Below, piece after piece: positions 25,716 to 39,843 of a stretch of DNA of 64,000 bases. The translations under genes were made by a program, and so were the position numbers. Within the stretch, counting starts at the first letter, position 1. The number at the start of each line of letters is the position of its first letter. The notes below the pieces were generated by a model. It made no database searches and was not told where the DNA came from. It saw only the letters and a list, made by a program, of their open reading frames with translations. The DNA is from Plectrocnemia conspersa (lineage: Eukaryota; Arthropoda; Insecta; Trichoptera; Polycentropodidae), in assembly GCA_009617715.1 (NCBI GenBank), contig VTFK01000136.1:496001-560000 (forward strand), in the 5' to 3' direction.

Positions 25716-25724
25716 ACAATTGCT

Positions 25725-26245
25725 AATTAGCAGATGGAATGCGTTATATGGGATTACAAGTGCTCCATTTGTTGCCGAATCTCCAGCTGTTCAAACTGTG
25801 TCGATTACGCAAAAGCGTTTTTATATAATAACCGTCGCTCCAAAAAGTATTTTGCAAATTCTGGAGTGCCACAGGGACCCAATGTGGGTCCTCCGCCATT
25901 TTATCTTTATAAACGACATACATGCGGCAATTAAAAACTCGGGATATTTATTGCATGCTGATGACATGAATTCGCACAAATTTGGATTCACTCTCTTCAT
26001 TGTGGAGGTGGTCGATCAACGATCGACTACGTTTCAGCATCGCCAAGTGTCACGTTGTCACATTAACTAGATCCTCTTTCCCAGCGGAATTTATTTATAG
26101 CTTAGGCGACTGTGTTGTTAAAAATACTGCCGTCGGGGACTTGAGAGTGACATGTGAGTAGGGAAGGAGATTTAATATGCAAGTTTGCAATATGATGTCG
26201 AAGATGCTCTGCTTCGTTATGCGGAGCGCGTATCATTAACAATTT
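25725..26245 (+). mobile_element. Jockey-like reverse transcriptase relic
   Basis: Across two frames the plus strand encodes YFANSGVPQGPNVGPPPFYLY, then INDIHAAIKNSGYLLHADDM, and then AKCHVVTLTRSSFPAEFIYS followed by LGDCVV. These are the VPQGSxLGPLLFxLFINDI, LLYADDxK and SKCxVxTFTR...YxLxG blocks of jockey-clade non-LTR reverse transcriptase. The catalytic YADD is HADD here, and frameshifts and stops interrupt it. It is a dead fragment. Confidence 0.88.
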
Positions 26246-29200
26246 ATTTCCGATTCGCGTCCACAAATATTTCTAAATAAAATAAAAAATATTTTAAATA
26301 ATTAATAATAGCTACTTTATTGGAATAAATTGGTGAGTGGTACTCTTGATATAAAATTTTAGGAGGCATCCAAAAATGGTTGATCAAAGACTTTTTTTTT
26401 ATCAATGACAGTGTTCCAAAATAAAATGATTTACCGCCCGTATATTAAGTTTTTTAGTTGAAATAATTTGTAATTTAAATATTTAATATATCGAAACAAT
26501 ACTGGAAGGGGTATTTTGCTAATCAATAAACATGGTGAATCATGCGAGTGGTACTCGGATTATTTTTTCGGTCAATTAATTAAAAAATAATAATAATTAC
26601 TATACAGGTAATACCGGTTTTGTTGACTATTTTTTTTTCTTTCGGTAACACCGGTATTGAAAATTCTGGTAGTATGGCAATCCCTACTTGTACCCGAGAC
26701 GATTACAAATAAAACGTATTTTTTTAATTAACATTGTTTACAAATTTGTATATAAGAAAACAGTTTTTAAAACGTTGTTTTTTCGATAAACCCTAAAGCT
26801 ATTTATATTAAGTATCCTTAAAAGAAATTACTGAAATGTTATAAATAACATTTTCTTATAGTACTCTCTATTGTAAATATGGGGATTTTTTATTTTAATA
26901 ATCTTTCCAAGTGAATTCGAGCATGTTCATCAGATGTACATTTTTATTCCAGAAAATATATTTTAATTATAATTTAATATTTATTTTTTAACATATTGAT
27001 TCTAGTATCTAAAACTGGTATTTGAACTTAACAAATTTATCTGCAAAAACTGTTTTTAATCTTAATACATTATTTTACTATACATTTAATCAGATTTTTA
27101 ATATATTTAGTCATTATAATATTATGTCTTCAGACATAGTCAGAAATAAAATAAATTAAAAATGTGTTTCAATAAATGAAGCATTAGATATGGCTTCTGG
27201 AATATTTACCAATATTCGAAGATAAGTGAGGAAATTTTTCAATCTTAATCTCGATCAATTAGTGGATAATTACTGTTTCACAGCTGTAAAGAATACTACT
27301 GTTTATATGTCAACAATCAGATAGATATTTGGTTGAAATGAGCATAATAATAATGGAGACAATCCACGAGACATTTATTAATTAATTAATTTACATACAT
27401 AAAATCATCGTGTAGTTTTAATATAAAGTTATTCTTTTAGCAAAATGCTAATGATATTTTACAGTATAATTATGGTATTTACATATCAAAGACTGTCCAT
27501 TAGCGAGCTTTCAAGTTCCAAGAAAAAGCTTAGGCAACATGTTTGCTCACAACAAGTAAATAACATTATCCAACGAAATTCCCCGATGTATTTTCCCAGG
27601 AGGTTGCACATCAATAACACTTGTAAATCAAACCGAAACTGGTTCTCGAGCTACGTTTGCGTATTCCTTTTTGTAAAGGCGTCAACCGTGCCTGATAATA
27701 AAATATTTTTTACAGAAAACGATCCCAAACTGACGTAACCTTTGCGGTTTTCCGACACAACTTTATGATTTGTCGACTTTTAAAAATAAAAGAAGTTCGC
27801 AAAGCTTCTTCAGAACAAGGTGAACAAGTCTTGAAACAGGACGCCGGCCTGAGAACTAAAAACGTAAGCCTTAACTGTCGCTTTAAGTATGTACACAGTA
27901 GCAAAAACAAATATTTGTCCAGTGTGTTATTGCCGATTTGAGTACTAAACAACTGCTCGTTGCTAATCTACATTGTAATTGACCTGTGAATTATAATCGA
28001 ATTATAAAATCTAATTATTGTTTGCAGTATTAATAAAAATATTTATATTTGCACAGTTGTATATTATCAAGTTAGTACATTTTTAGTTTTTCAATGTGGT
28101 AGTGTAACGAAACAAATATTGATAATAATTTAAAACATACTAAATACGATGATACGAAATTCAGTGTATAACAATATTATGCATCTATGCTGAGCTCCAA
28201 GCTAGAAATTACTCAATTTACATGCAGCGAACATTATTTAATTGCGCCATTTATAATACACTAGCATCGTGCATATATATTTAATCGCAAACCGCGATCA
28301 TGGCAGGAACATCCCTATCGAAAAATAGATTCCGCGTGCGGTGTTTCTGTTGATTATCCTACTGTACGGAGACATTAAATGAAAATGTTATTAAAAAAAT
28401 GAGTGGCTGCTAAAAACATTCTTATGAAAAATATAGGATTCGAAGATTGAAAACGCTTTTTGAAACGGGTTAATCAAAGTTTGTTTATAAAAGAAAATGA
28501 GATCGCCTTTTCTTATAAGCTTATTACTTTAAAATGCATATCTGTCTTCTTGTCGACCTTTATTGCACTTCAATTTTTATTGTGTCTTAATGAGGTTCTT
28601 AATACTTTTTATAGTATTTTTTTGTTACTGAAGCACTCTTGGCAACGTCTTAGAAGTTTTGTGTGTTCTAAAGATAAAAATGAATATAAGATTTTAATAT
28701 TAATACTATGCTTCTTTTCACGATTAAATCTTGATTTTTACTGTCTAACGTATTATTTTACTCATGATGATTTGTTTTAGTTCAATCTTATTTTTTTGGT
28801 TCGAAGACAGAAGCAAAAGGCATCAAAGATTCGCCTATAGTTTTCACTCAAGTTTTAATAGACTCCGAGAAAACAAAATACACAAAACAACTCGTTAAGT
28901 TAAATACTCAAAACGGTTTCTTCGCAGCGGTCACTTACTTTTGAACAACGTTTCGGCAGGTATATTCCTGCCATGATCACGTTATGCGGTTAACTGCCGC
29001 TCTTGTCTTCAATATGGTCATCATGCGGTCACTTTTAATATTTTTGTATCGTAATCGTCTGTGTTGTGTTGTATGTATAATATTTGATGTTCGAATTTGG
29101 TCGTATATTATATTGTAGAAGACAGAACTAGGAGCTTTGTATAACTTTAACATTGTTTGTTCATCAATTTTGAGTTATTACATTTTTGTTCTGAAAAACG

Positions 29201-29655
29201 GATTATATTTTTTGATAGTCTTGGGACTTCTTAAACCAATTACGATTAATAAAGATGATTTTTCATAGATGTGACATTTAAGATTAAATGATTTAAAAAG
29301 ACTCGAGACTGATAGCTAAATATTGACTTTAATTTCTATTTCATTGTTGTGACTGTGGTATTTTTTATTTCGGATTATGTTTTCGATGTGTTAAAAAATA
29401 TATCATAGTTTTACAGAAATAAATATAAATAAAATCGAGCTAGGTCGTACATCTATTGATTGTAATCTGTAATAATACTTAATAATTAATAAAATAGTTG
29501 TTGATTGTGTTTACCTAGTTGTCATGTTGCAAAAGTAATTTTAATATATATGTATTGTATTTTGTATATAAATGTATAATTTTAGTTTCTCTCTAACGTA
29601 CGTGTTTATTTACAATATATTTTTAACGATTTTCGGAAAACAAGTTTTCTTCGTA
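26246..29655. other. Intergenic or intronic, unassigned
   Basis: AT-rich DNA. Open frames at 27445-27738 (plus), 27710-27952 (minus) and 28460-28780 (plus, 106 codons, hydrophobic and AT-driven) have no recognised domain. The 28800-29060 segment is slightly GC-richer and contains gaacaacgtttcggcaggta, a phrase of the type often seen in retroelement tails, but it could not be assigned. Confidence 0.3.
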
Positions 29656-29662
29656 TTATTTT

Positions 29663-30337
29663 AACCCTTTGCCGGCCGCGCCATTTGGACCTAATGTATC
29701 GCTCTATGCCGCGTATTTTTAGATTTAAAAATAAAATATATGTCAAGTGTCAAGGTACAGATGAATGACATTTATGCCCCATAAGGGCCTCTGGGCGACC
29801 GGTGCATTTGATGTCCATTATTGACAGTTAAAAATCGAAGTGCTAGGGTTGTCACAATGAAACAATTATGAATTATTTTTTTGCTTTATTAGCAAAATAA
29901 AAAGTAATAAATAAATTTTGTTTAACAATAATAAAAATATCGTTGATAATAATAATAATCATGTTTATTCCAGTTTAATGGGGCAGGGTCGATCAATTTC
30001 ATATTACAAACCTAAAAACCGAGAGGCATCCCTACGTTTCAATTTTTTTATTTGTTAGATACTAACACAAATCATATTAGTCAAATTCCACATTAATTAT
30101 CATTTGTGATTTATACGTTTTATACAAAGGCGCAAGTCACTATTGGCAGCCCTGGCGACGTTGAAAAAATAAAAGCATTTATTTTAGCCGATTTTAAAAT
30201 ATTTATTTAAGTGGTTTAATTTTAAATATTTCTTCAGATATATTTTTTTATATTATTTATTAATGTAACTAATATGTTCACGGCAATAGCGGTGCGATCG
30301 CTTAGAGCCACTATAGTGGTCCGCGGCAATGTAGTGG
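29663..30337. mobile_element. Possible piggyBac-like non-autonomous element
   Basis: The left edge reads TTAACCCTTTGCCGGCCGCG. The right edge, read inward on the opposite strand, is TTAACCACTACATTGCCGCG followed by GACC. Both ends thus have TTAA followed by CC, and they share the TGCCG/GCGG core, but they do not align perfectly. The right end also contains a palindrome gccactatagtggt. No transposase was found. The imperfect ends make this a tentative call. Confidence 0.35.
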
Positions 30338-31146
30338 TTAAAACGATGGAATAAACATGTTGTGAAACATATCTTACTTTTGTTAACCTATTATATAAAG
30401 AATATATTATTATTTTTTATTTGTGAAAACTGAAACATATCTACCGATTCTGTGAATTGGGCTTAAATTAAATTTAAGTTATGTAATCATACATAACTTT
30501 ACATTTTAAATATTGTTGTAAAAACAGTTTTTTATTTCGATTTATAGATGTTTCATATGCTCAGTATATATAACAACCAATGCTTTCAATTTCACATAAT
30601 ATTGGAAATAAATAACCATTTCTTATGCAGGTATCATATTTATTTCACATAGTTCCACGAATCTGTCAAGCGAGTAGATTTTATTTTCGATAATAAAGCC
30701 ACAAAATTTAACGACGATCTCGTTAAAGAAACATTTAAAGCCTTATTTATAGCCGATTTACGATCTTTAACGAGATTTCGACAGATTCTCGATTCTCTTT
30801 TTTTTAGTTTATGTGCTTTTTATGTCTTAAAAGATAATCGTATGCAGATTGATGCGTAAGAAAGAAAACTACCTTACAAACTGTTGCATAAACAAGCCAA
30901 GTATGGCGAGCGTTGGCAGTGTTGACAGCGTTGCCAGGTCTGTTATTACTGCTTGATTTGACAAATAGTGCAAAATTATAGAGCGCATTTGAGACAATAT
31001 ATTACAAGAAAAAATAAGACCGCACGCGGCCTCGTCAATTTTGACTGGTTTTCCTTTTCACCTCGATACAAGGGCAAAATTAATAAAAGGAAAGCGTAGT
31101 CGAATAACAGGCCGAAGTAGAGGATCAAATGTATGTTTATCTCTGT

Positions 31147-31178
31147 GTTTATGTCACAAAGCTCCTTGTGACATAAAC
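31147..31178. repeat. Perfect 13-bp stem hairpin
   Basis: The arms gtttatgtcacaa and ttgtgacataaac are perfectly complementary with a six-base loop (agctcc). It sits inside a weak open frame (31041-31310) with no recognised product. It might be a remnant of inverted transposon ends or a structured RNA element. Confidence 0.6.
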
Positions 31179-31341
31179 ATTATAATTTCAATTTTTATAG
31201 AATACCACCATAGGAGCTCACTTGACGGTGTAGCTTGTTGCATTGATTTTGACTTTTATGTGCTGAGTAAGTGTGACTGGTCAACTAAAACAGTTCTTAG
31301 GGGTTGTTAGTGAGGATATTAAGGCTGCCACGGCACATTTA

Positions 31342-31545
31342 ATATCGTAATATAATTTCTTGAATAAATAATAATAAGTACGAGATAACCCTTTCTATTG
31401 CAACATATTTTCTGAAATTATATTTTATGCGAAATATTTTAATTAGGCATTAAAAATTATTAAAAATATCTACTCATAATATTTACTTGATAATTAGTCG
31501 TGTTTTCTTTGCTGCTCAGTGTTGCCATATAGTGAACTTCCAGTC
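31342..31545 (+). repeat. Dispersed repeat, copy B
   Basis: This is the diverged partner of 17440-17625, sharing atcgtaatataatttcttga, acatattttctgaaattata, tttatgcgaaatatt and tttgctgctcagtgttgcca in the same order. An AT-rich insertion of about 40 bases separates the central and right blocks. Confidence 0.7.
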
Positions 31546-32910
31546 CAGATAAAAAATATTTTTAATGTAACAAGTTAACAATAAGATTTTAATAAAATAG
31601 TTGCTAAGCAAAATACACTCAAAAGGTTCATATATACTAAATAGTTTGTAAAGTTAATAGTTCATTTTTGGTTTCGATTTTTCAAATTTAAGTTATAAAT
31701 GTATTGCTTATTTTGGTTACTAAAGCACTACAGCTGCAGTAGTAGATGTAATTGAATGCATATCAAATCTATACTCCATTAAAAAAACGTTTTTCTAATT
31801 TTTATGTTACCTTGGTTGAGTTTTTACTCAAAACGTGTAAAATTCTCTCTTCTCTATTCATACGCGTGTTCACCTCGTGTTTCAAGGAGGTTTTATAAAT
31901 TCGCTCGATTGCCGTTAATTGTCTCGATACTACTGGTCGTGTTCGTTATTTATTACCGGGTTTACATAACACGAGAGAAATACTACGTATGCTAATACAT
32001 ACATACATTCATATTATGCTCGTCAATTTTCCGGGAAAATTCGTTTCAAAGTTCATCGTACATTTTGTCAATAAATAAATAATTACGTCACTTTGTATAT
32101 TTTTTGTATAGTTAGTTATATGTACCTGAAGTTTTCCGTGGGTGGGTCCGTAGCGAATTCAACTCTAGATGGGGATGTGAAGAGATAATGCGATTTTTGA
32201 TGCTTCTTTGTGGTTCCAAGTTGGAAAGCATTTCTGATGCCTTGAATTCCAAAGTGATGTTCAAGTGTGAATGTAAGTAGAAGTGTCAAGAAAGTTTTGA
32301 AGTCTGAAGAAGTGATCGTTGGCTTCATGCATTCCTGTATCCATTCTTCCTATGGCACCCTCCATGTATGATTTTATTTCTCGCCGACGGCCAATTACAA
32401 AAAATATTTTTTTAAAACAAAATGCCGTTGATCACTAGAGCATATTACAAAAATAAACATTTTTACGGTAGGGGTTGAAATCGCCGTTTCTATGTAAGAT
32501 AGCTAGTGTTTTTCTTAGTCTCATTTAAATAAAAGACCCATTTTTTGTCCTCAGTGATCTGATTTTAGAAAAATTGTTGTATTTCTTATATTATTGAATC
32601 CCTCAAGTTATGTGGTCCATTTCAAGGCTAATCCATAAATGAAAAACACCAGATTTCACTTTTTAATCATTCAATATGTAGCCATAAATTACACATATAT
32701 TTTTTGTAGCAGTTGTTGGAAATTTATATAATATGCAGGTCCTTAGAATTTATTTTAAGGATATTTTGTTTTGTTATTTCAAGGTAATCAAGTGAAAGTG
32801 TATTTTTTTTGTCAATAAACAAAGATTAACTAGGATATATGTTTTCAAAAACTATATGCTGAAAAAGCGACATTACTTCTGGGTAGCTATAATAAAAATC
32901 AAGTTGTGTA
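31546..32910. other. Intergenic, unassigned
   Basis: Open frames at 31804-31995 (plus) and 32116-32328 (minus) have no recognised motif. No splice or promoter support was found. Confidence 0.35.
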
Positions 32911-33893
32911 CAGGCGGCCCTCGACTTTCGCACATAATTGGTTCCTGAAAATGTGTGCGAATGTTGAATGTACGAAAGTCGAGGGAAGTAAAAAAATGAA
33001 ATTGTGTGTATTTTAAAATATTTATTTATCAAGTAAATATAAGATGTTTAAGAGGCGTTTAAGAGACACGTTTAAGTGGGGTTTGCGGGTGTTTCCTTTG
33101 AAAAGTTATCAAGAGTTAACTGTTTTTCACTATTCTTTTTCTTTTCTTCGTATAGTATTTTATAACATGCTATGTTTTTATTGATCGCCCCGTGCATTTG
33201 AGATATGCGTTTTCCATTGGGATCACAATCTTCCATAATATTTAAAAATTTGTCAAGGTTTCATTCATATTTTTCATTGTTAAAGAGTTTTCCAAAATAA
33301 ACCTCTCATCTATATTAAATATTTGGCTAGAGGAATATTCTACAGTTTCAATAATAATTGGATAATTAGAAAATAAATTCTTTTCAGCATCTTTATCCGT
33401 ATCAGCCGATTCTCTAGTAAATTTAATGTTATGAAAAGAATACCTCATTTTAAAATTGTAAAACCAACCGTTACTTGCTTGAAAAACCGTGTTAAAATGT
33501 TTTTTTAATCTATCCTTCCAATCTTTGTGCAAACTAAGAGCTTTTGCTTGAATAATTGAAATACTCAGAGGGACATCTTTTTGATGTTGGTCATCGATCT
33601 ACGATGACAAAGATTTTCCATTTCATTCATGTTTTTTTTGCTGTGTTTTTTTGGAAACATATCATTAAAGATTGTGGAAATATATCTTTATTTTCCACAA
33701 TTTTGAACGTATTCTTTAATGTTTATTTTGTTTATATCATACGAACCTGTTTGTATCATACGAACGTCTGATTGAAGCAAAAGATTCTCCGCTATCAGAA
33801 CGTTTTTTTTTTTAAAAAATTAAATTTAAAAAAAATTGTTTTTTTTTTTAAATGTGCGAAATAGCGAATTGTGCGAAAGTCGAGGGCCGCCTG
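32911..33893 (-). mobile_element. Tigger/pogo-type transposon relic, 983 bp
   Basis: The ends are inverted repeats starting CAGGCGGCCCTCGACTTTCG and are flanked by the TA target duplication (32909-32910 and 33894-33895). The left end carries a second inverted copy of the tcgactttcg core (about 32971-32982), a sub-terminal repeat. The minus frame at 33242-33532 has the Tigger/CENP-B transposase arrangement: ASNGWFYNFKMRY (DNA-binding domain end), ESADTDKDAEKN, then SSSQIFNIDE with the first catalytic Asp. The frame ends soon after, and the remaining catalytic residues are absent. Full-length relatives are longer, so this is an internally deleted, inactive copy. Confidence 0.9.
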
Positions 33894-33914
33894 TATATAA
33901 ATATATGTATATTG

Positions 33915-35365
<1,451 letters not shown>

Positions 35366-35367
35366 CG

Positions 35368-35660
35368 TCTGTTATAAATCAACGAAAACCTAACCTAACC
35401 GTTAATGAAATATGTATATAAATATGACCTAACCTAACAGACGTTTTAGTTAAATTAATAAAAAATGTGAATATGTTTTATTATGGAGAAACTTTGAGAC
35501 TTCCTTGTCGTAAAAATAAGATTGTATACTAGAATAGAACCTGTTTGCAACTCAACGAAAATCAAACCTAACAGATAATAAAATATGTATATAATGGTAA
35601 CATAACTTAATAGCTGACCTAACCTAACAGATGTTTCAGTTCAAAATAATTATATACGTT
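35368..35660. repeat. Two-copy tandem repeat with CCTAA runs
   Basis: Two diverged units start at about 35368 and 35541 (period about 170). Both contain ctcaacgaaaa/atcaacgaaaa, then gaaatatgtatata/aaaatatgtatata, then gacctaacctaacagacgtt/gacctaacctaacagatgtt. Each unit has short runs of CCTAA, the complement of the insect telomere repeat TTAGG. The runs have only two or three units, so this is not a telomere. Confidence 0.6.
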
Positions 35661-36599
35661 TTAGTATAAAAAAATATAAAATTAAATACTAGAATATTAT
35701 CTGTTATTGATTTCTTTACATATGATTTGGGTGATTTTTTAAAACATATTTATTGTTTCTGAATCTGCATTTTCACACACAGGAAACGGGTCATTATAAA
35801 GCAATACAGATACTTATTTGAATATGTAAAATAAATGTTTTATAACAACCGAGACCAAGAGGCAAGTTTTGGTCTTATGTTTTGATTAAATGTGCCTTAA
35901 AATAACCATAAAACAACCACATAGATATACATCGAACCAAATAGAGATAGTATGTCAAACAACTTTTAGCGCTGCCGTCAAAACATTTCGCGTAAACATG
36001 CAAATTAACGTGGGTGCGTCATATAATTAGCATATCAATTAAGGTTCAAAGTTGCATAATTTGTAAAGTACTGGACTGATCAAAAGCTGTCGGTTAAATT
36101 ACCGCAATTTTTACCAATGACAACAGTGAGCAACCAGTAAACAAAAACTTTTTTATATAAAATATATTGCACGATCTCAAAAGAACGTATTGATTGTTAC
36201 CTCGTTGTAACACTTTAGACAAAAAAAACTTTTGTATTATTTTATTAAATTGGCATTGCTAATTGTGTTTCAAAATCTTAATATGTGTTTATTGTTATAA
36301 TTTAACGCTATTTTGAATATTTTTGTCAGTCAAATTTAATACGCTATTTTAAGAACAAATTACTCCATATAATTTCGCATTATGTAAAATGGTTTATTAA
36401 TGCAAAATTACACGCTTTCTGCTATTACAATACGTACAATAAATGTTTGTCTAGATTTGTCAAGATTTTTTTTAATTTTAAATTATATTTTTAATCTATT
36501 GATACACGTCTACAAAACAGGTATTCTTAAGTATATTAATAAAAAAAACTGCTTATAACAGCACGTGATGGCAACAATGACTCATTCAAAATTTGCATA

Positions 36600-36960
36600 A
36601 TATATTTACGAACACTAAAGAGTCGTGGCATCGTTTTTTTCGCGCCACGAGAGAAACCAGTGTTGCCACATTGACGATCCCTTGCGTGAAAGGGCGCCGC
36701 AGGCTAGCGGCTAATTTTTTCTATATCACAGAACGGATCGTAAAAAAATTATGAAATTCGACAAGGCTGAGCGAGTCTCGATACAGCGCCAATGGTTTGC
36801 GAGATTTGAATTATTTAAATTGTTACGATTCGGATCGTTGATCTCTGCCCTTGTTGCTGGGTGCAGGAGCTCTCAACCTTGGAGCGCTATCGAACATAAC
36901 CATTTTCGAAAGATCAAGGCGAGAAGTAACTATTATTATTTGTGAAGAAAACCTACTTAG
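36600..36960 (+). other. GC-richer patch, possible promoter or exon
   Basis: The segment stands out from its AT-rich flanks and holds a 64-codon plus frame (36751-36945) with no recognised domain. The phrase ccagtgttgccacattgacg resembles sequence common near insect promoters. It lies about 3 kb upstream of transporter 2 and could be a 5' UTR exon or regulatory element. This remains unproven. Confidence 0.25.
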
Positions 36961-37939
36961 TAAGGTATATAAAATCAAATATTACTATTTAAAAATATAT
37001 ATTTAACAATCGCGTAAATTATAAAAAAATATAAACCTAATCGAATAAAGTTTTTAATTAATTAAACTAAAATAATATAATTTAATTTAACATAAAAAGT
37101 ATTTTTTATTATCGGTTTTTTCCCACTGGTTGGTCGTCACTGACCCGCTCAACACAATGTGATTTTCAGTTAGAAGGCCTCCACGGCCATATTGAAAGAA
37201 GTCCGCATTTTTGCACCGTGATGATGACCTACCATCATAAAAATATTGAAATTTAAAATCTTCCGTCAGGGGTTTGTGACTTTTGTATTTATTTTTGTTG
37301 AATATTTTGATAATAAAAACTTTATTAAAGCATTAAAGATTTGTATGAATTTATATTGAAATATTTACATACATACATACGAATGATGTTTTAAAAATAA
37401 ATATTCAATGCTTCTAAAATTTGACTGATTTCTACTTAATTGGTTACGCTATGTAAAAGCTTATAATCAAGTAAGCAATGCATGAGAATAGTAGTGAAAT
37501 CTATTGTCACTGATGAACCTATTAAAAAATAGTTGTTAAATGGTAAGAAATATCCATAAAAATTGTGTATAAGTACGTCTGAGCTGAGTTTAAATTTTCA
37601 AATATTGAGGAACTCGTGTCCAAAAGGCTTACCGCTATTGCGGCCTTTAGACGGTATAATCAAGACATTCAAAGTAAAGCGATAAAAATAATATATAACA
37701 CAGTTTTCGATACTAACATATATAAATAAAAATAAAGTTCTGCGTTAATTGATCATATTGACAATCCTAAAACTATTTTTTAACACCTGAAATCATAATA
37801 ATAATAAAAGATTAACTTATATATGCTTTTACTACACAACTATTTAATAGTTAATTTGCATAATGTGCAATGCAAACTATAATTCTCTATTAAAATAGAA
37901 AAATTAGGTAAAAATATAAATATTTATTTTTATTAAAAT

Positions 37940-38870
37940 TCCGTTGTAACCTGACAGGCGTAAGCCCAATGCGTTTGAACGGATTAAATCTTACCTTACA
38001 AAAAGTCTTGGTAGCCAATTAACGTCACCAAAACTTGAAATAATGTGACCTGGGAACTTTCAAGCAAAACATCCAACGTTGCACCCGATGTGTGGCAAGT
38101 TGCGCCATATTGTTAGAACAACGTGTCTTTCACATCAATATCTTATATTTCGTGGCAAAAATAATCGTTTATCATGCGCCTATAGCGCCCACTATTGACT
38201 ATTACAGTACGACCTTCATTCTTTTTAATAAAATAAGGCCCAATGACGCCGCCTGACCACAATTCGCACTAAACCATCACTTTTTTGGTTGAAATTGTCT
38301 CTTGTGGATCTCATGAAAATTTTCCTTGTCTCATATGCGGCAATTTTGCTTATTAACATACCCAGAGAGGTGGAAATGTCCCTCATCAGTGAATAATATT
38401 TTCTTTGAAAAATTAGCATCAACTTCCTACTGCTCTAACACCCATTCTGTGTAAAAATATTGGTCTCCATGGTCTTTGGGCTTCAGTTCTTGGGTTATCT
38501 GAATTTAATATGGGTGTAGGTGCAAGTCCAAATGCAAAATGCGCCAAAAGGAGCAATAAGAAAATCCCAAAAGTCGTAAACGCCGAGGAATCGATAATTC
38601 TAGGTCTGCGGCCACACTTTCACATACAGCAGTAATATTCTCGATGATGCACAGGTCTTATTCTATCTCCAACTCTATATAGTCTTGTTCATTTTTTTCG
38701 CTACGTTGCGAATTATTCGCTCAGTAGGGTGATGTTATTTATGTAGAACAAAAGTATTATTTCTGTAGAACAATTACACAATTTTAACGCATTTCTCAAA
38801 TGTTTTGTTGCAATTTGACACTTTGAACAAGCGTGATTACTGACAGCTGTCTGATTTAGTGCTGAAAATA
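37940..38870 (-). mobile_element. Tc1/mariner-superfamily transposase relic
   Basis: The minus strand encodes KNILFTDEGHFHLSGYVNKQ, then NCRIWDKENPHEI, a VMVWCELWSGGVIGPYF block, and QYGATCHTSGATLDVL. These match the DEaHFxLxGxVNrQNxRxWg, VWCgxxxGxIIGPYFF and QDGATCHTA blocks of an insect IS630/Tc1/mariner-type transposase. TDE carries the first catalytic Asp, and the QDGA Asp is replaced by Tyr. The downstream DVNWPPRSCDLTPLD block is reduced to a frame-broken remnant. The copy is inactive. Its left part shares sequence with 4395-4430. Confidence 0.85.
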
Positions 38871-39660
38871 TAGGAAACTGGAATGTTTCGTATATTTTAG
38901 AATAATATTAATTAATACAAATATTTTTTAGACCTTTGAATATCCTTCGTGTAATTAATTTGATGAGCTCATTTTTTAGATATTTCTTTTATACCGTGCA
39001 AAGAAAATATTTTTGATCGTCTACTTAGAAAAATTAAAAATATATCAATAATTTTTTAATAGTTTTGTAAAAGTAGTAAATATTATATAGTGCTCTAAAA
39101 CTCACATTACAACGAACAATATATCTTTAAAGTCTCGAATTACAAATTAGAATGAAAATTAGAATGTCACTTTTGCGCACCGCAAAGTTCACTATTTTTT
39201 CTCAATCATTGCTAATTTAATCTGAAAAACTACAGATTGATTTGCCGAGCTACTGTGAATGTATGTTAAGGAAATTGCGTTGCAAGTAGCCTTACGGTTT
39301 TTTCGCAAACATTGCTCTGAGAGTTGTTTTACCCTCGATGTTTCTAGCAGAACTTATTAAAGAAGTGTTCTTTGACTCAATAATTATTTAATTTGCATTA
39401 GACCATCATTTTACTACCACTGTACTATGGAATGGATATATTAGGTAGACATTATATTGTGCAATACTGGATTATTGTACTCTGATTTATGCCTCTGAAT
39501 AACCATCCAAGCTGTCACATTACAATGCCTGTCAAGGAAAAAATCGTGTTTTGTATCAGTCTGCGAAAGAATGCGCGCCACCTTAAGCCATTTTTTGCCC
39601 ATTCTTCGGGCCCCAACTGACCAGTTTCTTTTGATCTTCGTCATTTATGCATTATTTTGG
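38871..39660. other. Upstream region of transporter 2, unassigned
   Basis: No coding evidence was found apart from an unsupported 67-codon minus frame at 39441-39644, which has no recognised motif. Confidence 0.35.
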
Positions 39661-39843
39661 CGCCGGCCGCCAGATAAGACTTCGCGTACTAGCGCACGGT
39701 GTGTTAGAGGCACCAGCTGGTGGGGTTGCGGATAAGCGCTCATTGTCGATCTGGCCTCCGGCTGAGCAACACTGTGCTACTCACTCTCTCCGATCAAAAC
39801 TTGCTTAAGTTGATAAAAAAAAACGTTTTAGTCACTCGAAGAC
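39661..39843 (+). promoter_or_regulatory. Proximal promoter/5' leader of transporter 2 with GATA sites
   Basis: This is a GC-rich stretch directly before the start codon. It contains AGATAAG (39672-39678), GATAAG (39731-39736) and GATAA (39812-39816), matching GATA-factor binding sites. The sequence gttttag at about 39821-39827 resembles a splice acceptor, so part of the stretch may be intron end. In insects GATA factors drive gut, fat-body and tubule expression; applying that here is inference. Confidence 0.45.

Noticed and set aside
28460..28780. 106-codon plus frame as a small membrane protein gene
   Set aside because: Its hydrophobic composition follows from AT-rich codons, it has no domain or promoter, and it sits among transposon debris.
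30659..30792. Complete MITE at the foldback near 30.7 kb
   Set aside because: The arms pair only in patches and no target duplication is visible, so it was not listed as an element.
35380..35640. Telomere or chromosome end
   Set aside because: CCTAA runs are only two or three units long and internal to a larger duplicated segment.
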